A stretch of DNA of 64,000 nt from Ignavibacteriales bacterium (GTDB lineage Bacteria; Bacteroidota; Ignavibacteria; Ignavibacteriales; Ignavibacteriaceae): positions 496,001-560,000 of the forward strand of contig JADJEI010000013.1 in the NCBI GenBank assembly GCA_016709155.1. The letters are read 5' to 3'. Within the stretch, counting starts at the first letter, position 1; every line of letters begins with the position of its first letter. Both the position numbers and the translations under genes were made by a program. Below the pieces are notes generated by a model. It saw only the letters and a program-made list of their open reading frames with translations. It was not told where the DNA came from and did not search any database. Below are positions 30,806 through 39,829 of this stretch, piece by piece.

Positions 30806-32961
30806 TTACTTACTTTCATATACTTTCATTGATATTCCATCAAATTTTCTTGTCGTTTCCTCAACTCCTTTTAACTTTAATCTTTTCAGTGTCGCCTTAT
30901 AATTATGATATTGAAAGTGATACTTGCATATCTTACTCATATACCTTGCCGGAATTACTCCGTGCAAATCAATAATACTTTCAACCATTGCAGCAATATC
31001 TATTTTCAGTCCCATTTTCTCTTCTTGCTCAGTCATCGGGAATATTTCTTCCAGCAGAAAATACTTGGCATCTTTTGCTTTTTAATCTTTCAGCAAATTC
31101 TTCATACTCATCTTTTGATAATGCTTTCAATATGTTCTTTGCTTCTGTTTCAATCGGATGATTTGCAAGCTCCCTATCGTAATCTAACTTGAAAATAATA
31201 TTTGCAAATTCCGAGAGTTCAGCTTTTATATCAGGTTCAAGATCCTTGAGACTTTTATAGATAGTTAACTCACTAACTTTTTTTGCCTTCTCATTTCTAA
31301 TTACATTAAACCTTCTGTCCTCATCATCCAGAAATATTGCGTGTTCACTATTCGAGAAAAGAATGAAATTCATAAAGTTGCTTGTTTGGAATGTATCAAC
31401 ACCCTTAATTTCAATACTCTGGTATGGGGCTGTAATTAAATCTTTCAACGATTCCTTACGATGAAGATTTTCTTTTGCATTACCTGCACTAAACACTTCA
31501 TTGTATCCACGAAGAAAACAGTTCATATCAATCTTGTTAAAGTTTTTGCAATGTGACTGCCATTCATTAACTGAGACTGCTTTTCACCAAAGAGCGGCAT
31601 TAATATTCTGATAAATAATAAATCCTTACCAATACCCTGAACATTTGATGTAATTAACCAGGCTGTGTATGACTTTACTCTTGCCTGCAGAATGAATGCT
31701 ATCCAGTTCAGAAATCTTTCAAGATATTCTTTCTGGCCAAAGATGTTAATCATAATCTCATAAATAACTTTACATCTTCTTTCTAACTCATCGACTGCCT
31801 GATTCAGGGCCAGGGGTGGTAGGGTAGTATAATCCTCCTTCATATACTCACTCTCTTCAAATAAATTATAATATTTATCATTCAAACCCCCTTTCAACCC
31901 TGGGTTAAATATTATTTCCCGCCTTGGCAAATAAGATCTAATATTCGGATCTATATTTTTCTGTACGCAGTAATTATCAAAATCAGCAGCGTTCTTGAAT
32001 ATGTAAAGCGGACCATCACCATTAAAGCTTAAATAATCTATCATTGAAGGACCACCAACAGATTCATTCCAGAACAATTTACTCTTTGCAGCATCTATCT
32101 CTCTGCTATCCTGCCAGTATGTTTTGCTTTCAGAAGAACAGAAAATATAATACTGCCCCGCTTCGTTCAAATCAATGAATGCATTATGTGTATGCGGATG
32201 TGTTCTCTTTGAATGATCGCAGTAAGGACAGAATATTTTTGTTTTGCCTGAAATCTTTCTAACCTTCTCCCTCGTAACACCATCTTCAAGAGTAACTTCA
32301 TCATCAAGTGAAATTGTTCTCTCTTCTTGCTTTGGTCTTCCTGGTTTTTTCTTTTTGTTTTTAATTGGTCATCATCAGGATTAAGAAATACTACATTACC
32401 TTCGAGATCAATGTAATTGTGTAAATGTGTAATCGCATTCGGATTCATCTTGAAGTAACGATTACCATCAAAACAACTTTTATCAATCTTGGGAAACTTC
32501 TCTATCCAGACTTCTTTCATCGCATCCAGTTCCTTGAGTGAAATAGTTCTGGATAATGGAACAATCACTCTGAATTTATCAATTGCTTGAATGCTTTCAC
32601 CTTCATCACTTATTGTTTTTTGATGATTAACTGTTGTATGCAAGAACCAAGAGAACTGAGTTGCCTTCCAGTTTTCTTTGAATTGCTCGAGTGCGGGATC
32701 ATTTTTATCAAAATCCAACGTCAGAAAATAAACTTCTTCAACATTCTCTTTTATTTTATGACCGTCTTTAAGTTTTGATGGCAGGTATGAAGTTGTTTTA
32801 ACAAGATTGTTTAATTCAGATTCATTCCAATTTATTTCAGAAAGGATCCAACCTTTATTTTTTTTACCTCCCTCTTCTTTGGTAAGATCGAATGTTACTT
32901 CTGGATTGTAGGAATATTTTAATTTACTATTATTTTTCTCCGTGTTTGTTATTGAATTCAT
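30806..32961 (-). pseudogene. Primase-helicase of a mobile element (SF3-like), frameshifted
   Basis: Four open segments form one protein of about 718 residues. The N-terminal part has VEEVYFLTLDFDKNDP and DKFRVIVPLSRTIS, as in archaeo-eukaryotic primase domains of plasmids and phages. Next comes a zinc-binding region (FCPYCDHSKRTHPHTH, seen only after correcting the frame), then an SF3/DUF5906-like helicase with Walker A TSNVQGIGKDLLF. Frames change at T runs 32345-32350, 31543-31547 and 31079-31083 (plus strand). It likely replicates the element from the nearby iteron cluster. Confidence 0.8.
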
Positions 32962-33217
32962 TTTTATAACCTCGATTTGATGTAGATGTAGAATAAGAGT
33001 GAATGATACTCTTTAAGCTGCGAATTGAGTTTCCATATTTCATTGGTTCTACTTTTGCGTTCATTGTATAATATTCCGCAACAGCATCGTGGATGTCGTT
33101 AGTGGATTCAAATACAAAGGTTGTCAGTCCTTGTTTTCTGGTGTGCTCAATCAGCTTGTAGCCTGTGGTCAGTAAATATGCAGAGAGGTAAAAATCCTCG
33201 TTTGAATAAGTCTGCAT
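32930..33217 (-). CDS. DUF5659-like small protein
   Basis: 95 residues. EDFYLSAYLLTTGYKLIEH followed by TTFVFES fits the DUF5659 family found beside phage-type primases. Its end overlaps the primase start by 32 bases, so the two are in one operon. Function unknown. Confidence 0.72.
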   Translation of the reverse strand: MQTYSNEDFYLSAYLLTTGYKLIEHTRKQGLTTFVFESTNDIHDAVAEYYTMNAKVEPMKYGNSIRSLKSIIHSYSTSTSNRGYKNEFNNKHGEK

Positions 33218-33672
33218 TAGATTAACTCCGATTAAATTTATTCAGGTGGAATGCCCCCTCTGATGAAAGAGCATTCCTATAAATTATGTTTTCAGTTGTA
33301 AATTATTCGGGTTGTCTATTGGCGAGTTTTGAAGTGGTCTTTTGCAGGTTTTCAAAGCAAACTTCATACTGTCTGCTCTTATTTAATATATTTAAATTTC
33401 AAATATGCCGTCAAGTAACAATTAAAATAAAAATCATTAGAATACATTCATCATTAAATCTGCTAACATTGCTAGCATTTGCTGATTGAAAAAACATGCA
33501 TTTTCATGCCAAAATCGCAGTCCTAACATTCACAATTTTGTTTAAGGTCTTCTTTACTACATTCCTTTAAAAGGGTTCGGTGTAATATTTCTTTATTTTA
33601 AAAGGGTAATCTTTCCAATTTAATAAAGCATTAAGCAATTTGACTTTTAGAATAATTTAAAGGGATGGAAAA
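33218..33672. other. Divergent intergenic region
   Basis: 455 AT-rich bases between the leftward primase operon and the rightward gene at 33673. It must hold promoters in both directions, but I could not pick boxes with confidence. No gene or repeat is seen. Confidence 0.5.
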
Positions 33673-35583
33673 TTGAAACAACAAATATCATTTGACGACG
33701 GCACAGGTTTAATAATTGAGACACTCGATCTTGATTTTAAGAATGGCTTTAAGAAAGAAACAGGCGTTCAAAATTCCGGTGAACTTAGAATTTTTATTCC
33801 AGATTGGAATAAGATAATTTCCTCTGAATTATTTGTTGATCCTTTTCTAAAAGTACCTGAATTTAAAAATATTTCTGAACTCAATCTCGCTTTTTATTTA
33901 GAGTATTATCGAGCTACGCATTTTGATGTAAAGGGTCAATATCTCCGCAGTACATTAAAGAATACTCGAACATTCAAGATAAATTCGATGGACTATAATA
34001 ATCTCATACGGGAACTGCTTGTTAAGCAGGGAAAAACCTGGCCCACAAAGAAGGAAGAGGAAGATGCAAAGTTAAAAATTGAATATTCAATTTTAGATGT
34101 GACCGGCCATTCTGTTCAAAAATTATTTTTCAAAGCCGCCTATGATGAAATTGCTGAAATTGATCAAACATTGCATACACAAAAACGTTTTTCGAAAGAA
34201 TATTTTAAGAAAATCGTTCAATATTTTGTGAAAATTAATACTCAGAATATTGGCGAAAATATTGAGAATAAAAAAGAAAAATTTAGAACGACATATACAA
34301 AAAGAGAAATTGATGAATTAAAAGACTTCCTAACTGAAGATCCGATTTTCGAAGAGTTAAGATCAACAGATTTCAGTAAGGTACTAAAAACAGTAAAATC
34401 GATGCTTTCCAGATATCCTCAGAATGAGCAACAGTCAACTGAATTAAAAGAAAATAAGGACAATAAAACACAAACAGTCGTAAGCAATGAGGAGCTTAAT
34501 AAAATAGTAAATGAAGCGCTTCAATCGTTGGATGAATTTCTTGTTGGAAAGAAAAGTAAAGAAAAAATAGAAAAGACTCAGAATTGGATAGATAGAATAA
34601 AGCACATTCATTCACAACCTGAACCCCTTAATCGTGCTGTTCTTGTGTATATCAATGATACGTTCGCCAGTACACAGGGAATGGTTGAGCAAATTAATTT
34701 AGAAATTGAAATGTTATTCCGACGTTGTTATAGGGAATGGGCAAAAAAAACTTTTGATGAATTAAATAAGAACGAAAACCTTACTAAGCCAGAAAAAAGG
34801 TTATTTATTCTAATGCATATAGGTACACCATATCTCGGTTACAGAACTCCAGTATTTGATCCACTTTTATTAAAATATCTTAACTTTAAAAATCTTAACC
34901 TATATACCTTTTTGCTCTCTTCAGTCTTTAAACTTCATAAAATTAATGATATCGATCTTAAATTAATAAATGTACAGTTATTTCTATCTTTTCTAAAATT
35001 TTATGTATTCTGGCTAAGTTTAAGTCGGTCAAAAGAGAACGAGCGTAAACAGAATTTAGAGTACAAAAAAAGATTCGTAGTAGATCAATTCATGGAAAAT
35101 AAATCTTGGGATGAAAAAGATCTTGATACATTCAAAGTGGAGAAAAACGAAAAAGAAAGTGAAATTTCTAAATATGAAGAAATTGATTTAAAGGATATTG
35201 AAATAGACTCTGATGAACCTGAGAGTGAAATGCTTAATCTCACGGGACATTTTAAGAGTTTTTCTGTATTGGAAGAGGACACTTCAAAAACTGAAACAGA
35301 TAAGATTAATTATCATACGATGTCGGTTAAAAAACCTGGTGTTGATGTTAAAAGAGCAATAAATGTCAATCTTAAAGATTTTTTTTTCAGAGACATAATT
35401 GAAAAATACTGTACTGCAGAAGAACAAGAATTGCTATATGAACACTTAATTAAAAAGGAACCTTATGAAGAGATTGGAAAAAAACTTAAAATTTCCACAC
35501 CTGCAGTTTTGAAAAGAATAAATAAAATCTTAAATAGATTATCCCAAGAATCAGAATTAAAGGAACTATTAACTGAAATGTAA
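33673..35583 (+). CDS. Large hypothetical protein with sigma-region-4-like C-terminus
   Basis: 636 residues, TTG start after AAAGGGATGG. Mostly charged and helical. The last 60 residues (EEQELLYEHLIKKEPYEEIG and KKLKISTPAVLKRINKIL) look like a sigma-70 region 4 type helix-turn-helix. Residues 430-450 are hydrophobic (LINVQLFLSFLKFYVFWLSL) and could be a buried or membrane helix. It lies in the rightward half of the element, just before the triplicated RNA, and could be its regulator. Not recognised as a family. Confidence 0.6.
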   Translation: MKQQISFDDGTGLIIETLDLDFKNGFKKETGVQNSGELRIFIPDWNKIISSELFVDPFLKVPEFKNISELNLAFYLEYYRATHFDVKGQYLRSTLKNTRTFKINSMDYNNLIRELLVKQGKTWPTKKEEEDAKLKIEYSILDVTGHSVQKLFFKAAYDEIAEIDQTLHTQKRFSKEYFKKIVQYFVKINTQNIGENIENKKEKFRTTYTKREIDELKDFLTEDPIFEELRSTDFSKVLKTVKSMLSRYPQNEQQSTELKENKDNKTQTVVSNEELNKIVNEALQSLDEFLVGKKSKEKIEKTQNWIDRIKHIHSQPEPLNRAVLVYINDTFASTQGMVEQINLEIEMLFRRCYREWAKKTFDELNKNENLTKPEKRLFILMHIGTPYLGYRTPVFDPLLLKYLNFKNLNLYTFLLSSVFKLHKINDIDLKLINVQLFLSFLKFYVFWLSLSRSKENERKQNLEYKKRFVVDQFMENKSWDEKDLDTFKVEKNEKESEISKYEEIDLKDIEIDSDEPESEMLNLTGHFKSFSVLEEDTSKTETDKINYHTMSVKKPGVDVKRAINVNLKDFFFRDIIEKYCTAEEQELLYEHLIKKEPYEEIGKKLKISTPAVLKRINKILNRLSQESELKELLTEM

Positions 35584-35728
35584 TTAGGTGCGGTTTATAT
35601 AATCTGTAATACATTCTTAAAAATTAAATTGGCTGTGGTAATATTTATAGTTTTAGCTAGGTTAATATTATCTGCTCTTCTTTCCCATTAATAAGTACGG
35701 GGGAAAACTACACTACAGATTTTAATAG

Positions 35729-35816
35729 GTCCCAGCGGGAGAAATCCCTGACGGTCAATCGGAAATATGGACAGACGTGACTGTTTCCACCGCAAGACTA
35801 ACGTCACGGCTGGGAC
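35729..35816 (+). ncRNA. Pseudoknot RNA, type 1 copy 1
   Basis: Closing stem GTCCCAGC/GCTGGGAC (35729-35736 with 35809-35816); hairpin GGGA-GAAA-TCCC (35737-35748); conserved TGACGG (35749-35754); then an H-type pseudoknot: CGGT+GGAAA (35752-35755, 35761-35765) pair with TTTCC+ACCG (35784-35792), and CGTGAC (35776-35781) pairs with GTCACG (35803-35808). The strand follows the neighbouring genes. Transcription is inferred. Confidence 0.68.
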
Positions 35817-35894
35817 TGAATATTTGGTTAATATTATCTGCTCTTCTTTCCCATTAATAAGTAAAGGGGAAAACTACACTTCAGATTTTAATAG

Positions 35895-35982
35895 GTCCCA
35901 GCGGGAGAAATCCCTGACGGTCAATCGGAAATATGGACAGACGTGACTGTTTCCACCGCAAGACTAACGTCACGGCTGGGAC
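35895..35982 (+). ncRNA. Pseudoknot RNA, type 1 copy 2
   Basis: Same sequence and pairings as the copy at 35729, shifted by 166 bases. The 76-77 bases between units include GGGGAAAACTACACTTCAG and show no gene. Confidence 0.68.
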
Positions 35983-36060
35983 TGAATATTTGGTTAATAT
36001 TATCTGCTCTTCTTTCCCATTAATAAGTAAAGGGGAAAACTACACTTCAGATTTTAATAG

Positions 36061-36148
36061 GTCCCAGCGGGAGAAATCCCTGACGGTCAATCGGAAATAT
36101 GGACAGACGTGACTGTTTCCACCGCAAGACTAACGTCACGGCTGGGAC
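36061..36148 (+). ncRNA. Pseudoknot RNA, type 1 copy 3
   Basis: Third copy, same pairings. It is followed by CCCCTTTTATTTTC, which could act with the closing stem as a terminator. The next gene (NADAR-like) starts 223 bases later. Confidence 0.68.
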
Positions 36149-36371
36149 CCCTTTTATTTTCAAAGCTGTCATGGTTAGCTACAAACTGTAATGGTAGTTG
36201 TAAATATAACGTACTAAGGTAAGGAAGGCTAGGAGACCTCCCTGAACTGGAAATATTTTATATACAATGAGTCCCATTTTAGATGTTTAGTCAATTAGGG
36301 TATGGGGCGATAATTTAATTGGCATGGTATCAGTCCCACATATTAACAATTTAAAAATAGGAAGTTTAATT

Positions 36372-36866
36372 ATGGAAATAACAATCACAAAAGTAAAAGA
36401 AGATAGCGGCTGGCTCAGTTGTATGTCGGCTTATCCGGTTACGTATCAAGGAACACAGTACAAAACTTGTGAAGCTTTATTTCAAGCGCTGCGATTTACA
36501 AACCATCCTAAAATCCAGAAAGAAATACTAGGATGTAAATCTCCAATGGGTGCAAAGATGATTGCCAGAAGAGAACGAGAATTACTTGGTAGAGGAAAAA
36601 TGTGGGACGAAGCACCAAGTGATATTCCTTTAATGAAGGAATGCTTAGAGTTAAAACTGGAGCAGCATCCTGAACTTAAAGAAAAATTATTAGAAACTGG
36701 AAATGCAGTAATCATTGAAGATTGTACTACACACGATCGTGAATCTGCAAGATTCTGGGGTGCTGTGAAAAAGGGTGGGAAATGGGTGGGTGAGAATGTA
36801 TTTGGAAAGCTCTGGATGGAAATTAGGGATGAGACGATTGAGGATATGAATAAAGAAAAAAAATAA
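36372..36866 (+). CDS. NADAR-family protein (YbiA/DUF1768-like)
   Basis: Start ATG 36372 after GGAAGTTTAATT; an upstream GTG/ATG at 36324 is possible but less likely. 164 residues. PVTYQGTQYKTCEALFQALR, KSPMGAKMIARRER and ESARFWGAVKKGGKWVGEN match the NADAR fold, which acts on ADP-ribose or riboflavin-intermediate N-glycosides and is common in phages and defence regions. Intact. Confidence 0.85.
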   Translation: MEITITKVKEDSGWLSCMSAYPVTYQGTQYKTCEALFQALRFTNHPKIQKEILGCKSPMGAKMIARRERELLGRGKMWDEAPSDIPLMKECLELKLEQHPELKEKLLETGNAVIIEDCTTHDRESARFWGAVKKGGKWVGENVFGKLWMEIRDETIEDMNKEKK

Positions 36867-36949
36867 TGTTAATTAATAGCAGCTCTGCATATCAGGGTTG
36901 CAATTTAAAAAAAATAAAAGGAGAAAATTAAATTCAAAATGAAATAAAA

Positions 36950-37474
36950 ATGTTTACCTCAAAAAATGGCCGTACAATAACGATCAATGGGATTTCGGTT
37001 ACTCCAATTGGTGGATCGGGATTAAAGCTAGAAGCAAAACTTATCGAAAATATGAGTCCTTGCGAACTTTCATACTTCAGGCCCGTAATTGTAGATTTTG
37101 ATAAGATATACTGCCAATCCAATAGACTCCAAAGTTTAAGTGATGACCTTTCCGTCTCCTTTACCTTAATAGAATGTGGGACAGTATCTACGCGAGTCAT
37201 AATGTTGACACCAACGGATCAAAAACACAGGGAGAAAATTTACCATGCCGCTTTAAAAAAAGCAGTGAGGAATAACTCCAAATTATTGTTGAGTAAAAAC
37301 ACAGAAATCCACTTCAGTAATCTTACAGACGAGGAGAAGAAAAAGAATGCAGAATTCAAATATTTAACTGAATTTACTTTAACATTTCAAAGTGACAATT
37401 ACAAAAAAGTATTTTCGGCATTAAATAAAATAATAGACGAGCTTAAATCAGAAACGAAAAAACAAATTGAATAA
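36950..37474 (+). CDS. Hypothetical protein
   Basis: 174 residues, start ATG after AAAGGAGAAAATTAAATTC. Beta-rich first half (ITINGISVTPIGGSGLKLEA), helical and charged C-terminus. No known family seen. Followed by a strong hairpin at 37485-37507. Confidence 0.6.
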   Translation: MFTSKNGRTITINGISVTPIGGSGLKLEAKLIENMSPCELSYFRPVIVDFDKIYCQSNRLQSLSDDLSVSFTLIECGTVSTRVIMLTPTDQKHREKIYHAALKKAVRNNSKLLLSKNTEIHFSNLTDEEKKKNAEFKYLTEFTLTFQSDNYKKVFSALNKIIDELKSETKKQIE

Positions 37475-37484
37475 AAATGATCAA

Positions 37485-37507
37485 ACGGGTCTGGATAACG
37501 GGCCCGT
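37485..37507 (+). terminator. Hairpin after hypothetical gene
   Basis: ACGGGTC and GGCCCGT form a 7-bp stem (one G-T pair) with a loop containing GGATAAC. Only a weak T stretch follows, so termination is uncertain; three similar post-gene hairpins occur in this region. Confidence 0.5.
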
Positions 37508-37539
37508 ATTTATAAAAACAAAATAACGGAATTCAAATA

Positions 37540-37641
37540 ATGAATAAACGCAAATCAAGAAAACCGATAGCAACAATTTCAATTGTAGATTCTCTAGATG
37601 ATTCTGACGTTCAAAGATTTGCAAACAAGAAAATACTATAG
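37540..37641 (+). CDS. Very small hypothetical protein
   Basis: 33 residues, ATG 37540 to TAG 37641. Basic start (MNKRKSRKPIATIS), then an acidic middle. It stands between two hairpin-separated genes and might be a peptide gene, but support is limited to its position and an ACGGAATTC upstream. Confidence 0.3.
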   Translation: MNKRKSRKPIATISIVDSLDDSDVQRFANKKIL

Positions 37642-37716
37642 ATTGAAAGTTATTACTTATTCTGTCTTCAATTCCAGTATGTTCTGGACCCCTTCGAGTT
37701 CAAGGAGGTGATTGTT

Positions 37717-38079
37717 TTGAACTCAAACTTGATCCCTTTATTATACACTCTTCAACCTGGTTACAAGGATGCAGATAAGTGGATAGACCAATTATTAAAT
37801 CGTCCAGATACGATTAATTGGCAGGCAGCATTTAGTTATTCACTTGATACAGATAAGGTAGGTGCATGCATATTTGATGTTGATCAGAATATAGGTGTTA
37901 AGGTATATGATAAATTTTTCACTTTCAAAGTTGATAGAATAAAAAAAGGGGTACCTGGTAAACCTTATGTTTATCAATTCGAGTGCGATGTGACCGTCGA
38001 GAAAGATGTAATAGTGATGGATGTAATTAATTCGGATGGAAGTAGGCCATTCTTTCCCAAAATGGTAATACTTGAATAA
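37717..38079 (+). CDS. Hypothetical protein
   Basis: TTG start at 37717 chosen because a strong AAGGAGG site lies 8 bases upstream; the GTG at 37708 overlaps that site. About 120 residues, beta-rich, acidic (SLDTDKVGACIFDVDQNIGV). Not recognised. Followed by a hairpin at 38091-38108. Confidence 0.6.
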   Translation: MNSNLIPLLYTLQPGYKDADKWIDQLLNRPDTINWQAAFSYSLDTDKVGACIFDVDQNIGVKVYDKFFTFKVDRIKKGVPGKPYVYQFECDVTVEKDVIVMDVINSDGSRPFFPKMVILE

Positions 38080-38090
38080 TTCAAACAAGT

Positions 38091-38108
38091 GGCGGGGGAT
38101 AACCCGCC
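38091..38108 (+). terminator. Hairpin after hypothetical gene
   Basis: GGCGGG/CCCGCC, 6-bp perfect stem with loop GGATAA, directly after the 37717 gene. No long T run. Confidence 0.55.
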
Positions 38109-38276
38109 TCAATTTAATTAGGAAATTAAAGTTCAAAAAAAAACAAAAGTTACTTTCAGACTAGGTGCTAGTTCAGCATTTGGGATATAAAGCTGTGGAA
38201 TCTCAACGTATGTTTTTCATTTTACGCTATGATTAATAATTAACACATTTATAAAAATTCAAACAGGAGAAATTTT

Positions 38277-38675
38277 ATGAAATTTCCTTTATTTAGTACA
38301 ATGTTTATAACACAACCACCCTATGAAGAACCTTTCTTTCAGATACTGCTCAAGGGTCAAAATATTTTAGGAGTTCAAAAAAATAGTGGGGGCACTATGA
38401 AATTTTGGAAAACGGATAGAGAGGTACAGGACAATGATGTGCAGGGTGTTTATGCATTTGAATGTAAAGATAGGCATCAAATTACCCACTATCTGATTAT
38501 ATCTGTCCTGGATCTGATAGAAGAAGATGAATATAAAATAAATGAGCAAGCATATCTCTTTACTTTCATCGATGAAATTGATTCCAATTATGTCCGAAAG
38601 GTTGAAGAAAAAATGATAGAGATTAAAGAGAGCGCTTTAGGCAATTATAAAGAAAGATTTATTGAAGCCAGCTAA
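38277..38675 (+). CDS. Hypothetical protein
   Basis: 132 residues, ATG after CAGGAGAAATTTT. It has some resemblance in size and acidic beta character to the 37717 product (PPYEEPFFQILLKGQNILGV; VQGVYAFECKDRHQITHYL). Function unknown. The pseudoknot RNA type 2 follows about 100 bases later. Confidence 0.6.
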   Translation: MKFPLFSTMFITQPPYEEPFFQILLKGQNILGVQKNSGGTMKFWKTDREVQDNDVQGVYAFECKDRHQITHYLIISVLDLIEEDEYKINEQAYLFTFIDEIDSNYVRKVEEKMIEIKESALGNYKERFIEAS

Positions 38676-38782
38676 TAATAAAATCTTTGTTAAGGTTAAT
38701 GCTGTAATCTAAGTCAAAAATAAGTCTAAATCGCCTCTAACAATTCAAATTTTGAAGCAGTCATTTTATTAAATATTACATT

Positions 38783-38853
38783 GGGTCAGTTATGCGACGA
38801 AAGTCCTTGACGGAGTTCAGATAGTTCCGACTCCTTACTATCGGCGCTGACCC
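38783..38853 (+). ncRNA. Pseudoknot RNA, type 2
   Basis: Same architecture as the 35729 RNA with different sequence: closing stem GGGTCAG/CTGACCC (38783-38789, 38847-38853), hairpin GAC-GAAA-GTC (38796-38805), conserved GACGG (38809-38813), then pseudoknot GGAGT/ACTCC (38812-38816, 38830-38834) crossing GATAGT/ACTATC (38820-38825, 38837-38842). Confidence 0.68.
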
Positions 38854-38991
38854 TTCATATTTATATAAGCCGTTATTTTTTTGCCACAAAACTATAATGG
38901 TAGTAGTATTCTGTGGCAAGGGTCTCATTTCCCCTCTTTAAGAATACAACCAGGTCCAGCGGTGTTTATTAGTTGGGCCGACTAATATTTT

Positions 38992-39056
38992 GGTCCGATG
39001 TTGGCGAAAGCCTAGGACGGCACAATTAGTTCCTGCCACACTAATATCATCGGGCC
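38992..39056 (+). ncRNA. Pseudoknot RNA, type 3
   Basis: Closing stem GGTCCGATG/CATCGGGCC (38992-39000, 39048-39056, one G-T pair), hairpin GGC-GAAA-GCC (39003-39012), conserved GACGG (39016-39020), pseudoknot GGCA/TGCC (39019-39022, 39034-39037) crossing ATTAGT/ACTAAT (39025-39030, 39040-39045). Followed by TCTTTTATT. It ends 77 bases before the TPR gene at 39134. Confidence 0.66.
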
Positions 39057-39133
39057 TCTTTTATTACCAATAGTTCATTGACTCTACTAATTGATACAAA
39101 TAATATTCAATTATTAACTAAAAAGGAAATTTT

Positions 39134-39828
39134 ATGAAAATAACAAATGAAAACTATCTAGTAACTCTTAATAAAGTTTTGGATGATATTGATACCAAAC
39201 CGCACAATAAAGTGTTACCAATCCTTGAATTACTAAATAAATTTGATAGAAAGGACATTGTAGTACTGAAGGCCTTGACTCATATTCATTTTCGTCGCAA
39301 AGATTATGCTAAAGCTTTGCACTATGTACTAAACGCACTAGACATCGATCCAGAGGATACTCAAGCGCTTAAGTATAAAGCATGGTTATACGATCAGACT
39401 GGAGATAAAAAATTTTATATTAAAACTCTGGAGCATTTGATTGCGTTAGGTAAAGCAGATTTTGAAGTGTATGATCAATACGCCGAGTATCAGGAGAAGA
39501 AAGGACTCATACTTAATGCATTAGGAAGCTATACAATGGCACTAAGTAGTGATGAGAGTTTTCACCAAGCAATTCACGCGGCAATAGGTGGGCAAATTGC
39601 TACAGTAAGTTGGGTGCTTATGGTATTGCGAATGAAATATATGATACTGTACTGCTGGTACATCCAGATGATAAAATAGCTCTCTATGGAAAAGCATATA
39701 ATTACTATCTAGACAATAAGATAAATAGTGCGGAAAAGATCTGCAAAAAATTAGTTTCTGACCATTCAGACTTCCAACATCCAAAAGATCTAGTAGATTT
39801 AATAAATAAACAAAAGGAGAAAAAATAG
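39134..39828 (+). pseudogene. TPR-repeat protein, frameshifted
   Basis: Start ATG after AAGGAAATTTT. TPR-like helices (FRRKDYAKALHYVLNALDID) in the first segment; the frame changes near 39590 (GGTGGG), after which LGAYGIANEIYDTVLLVHPD continues the repeat pattern to 39828. About 230 residues when joined. The next TPR gene starts one base after its stop. Probably a scaffold protein; no specific role is seen. Confidence 0.68.
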
Positions 39829-39829
39829 T

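Larger units (their letters stand above)
35661..36148 (+). repeat. Three tandem 166-bp direct repeats
   Basis: Units start with GTTAATATTATCTGCTC at 35661, 35827 and 35993 with a period of exactly 166 bases. Copies 2 and 3 are essentially identical; copy 1 differs at a few bases around 35696-35716. Each unit contains one copy of the structured RNA described separately. Confidence 0.93.
38676..39133 (+). other. Intergenic region with two structured RNAs
   Basis: 458 bases with no gene. It holds pseudoknot RNAs type 2 and type 3, a hairpin TTGCCACA/TGTGGCAA (38881-38919) whose loop AACTATAATGGTAGTAGT resembles AACTGTAATGGTAGTTGT at 36185-36202, and a hairpin TATTAGT/ACTAATA (about 38967-38987). 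Confidence 0.65.

Noticed and set aside
35729..36148. Type III toxin-antitoxin RNA or small ribozyme as an explanation of the triplicated RNA
   Set aside because: Units of 166 bases are much longer than toxI-type repeats and no ToxN-like gene follows. The core lacks the CUGAUGA/GAAA arrangement of hammerhead and the nested HDV layout.
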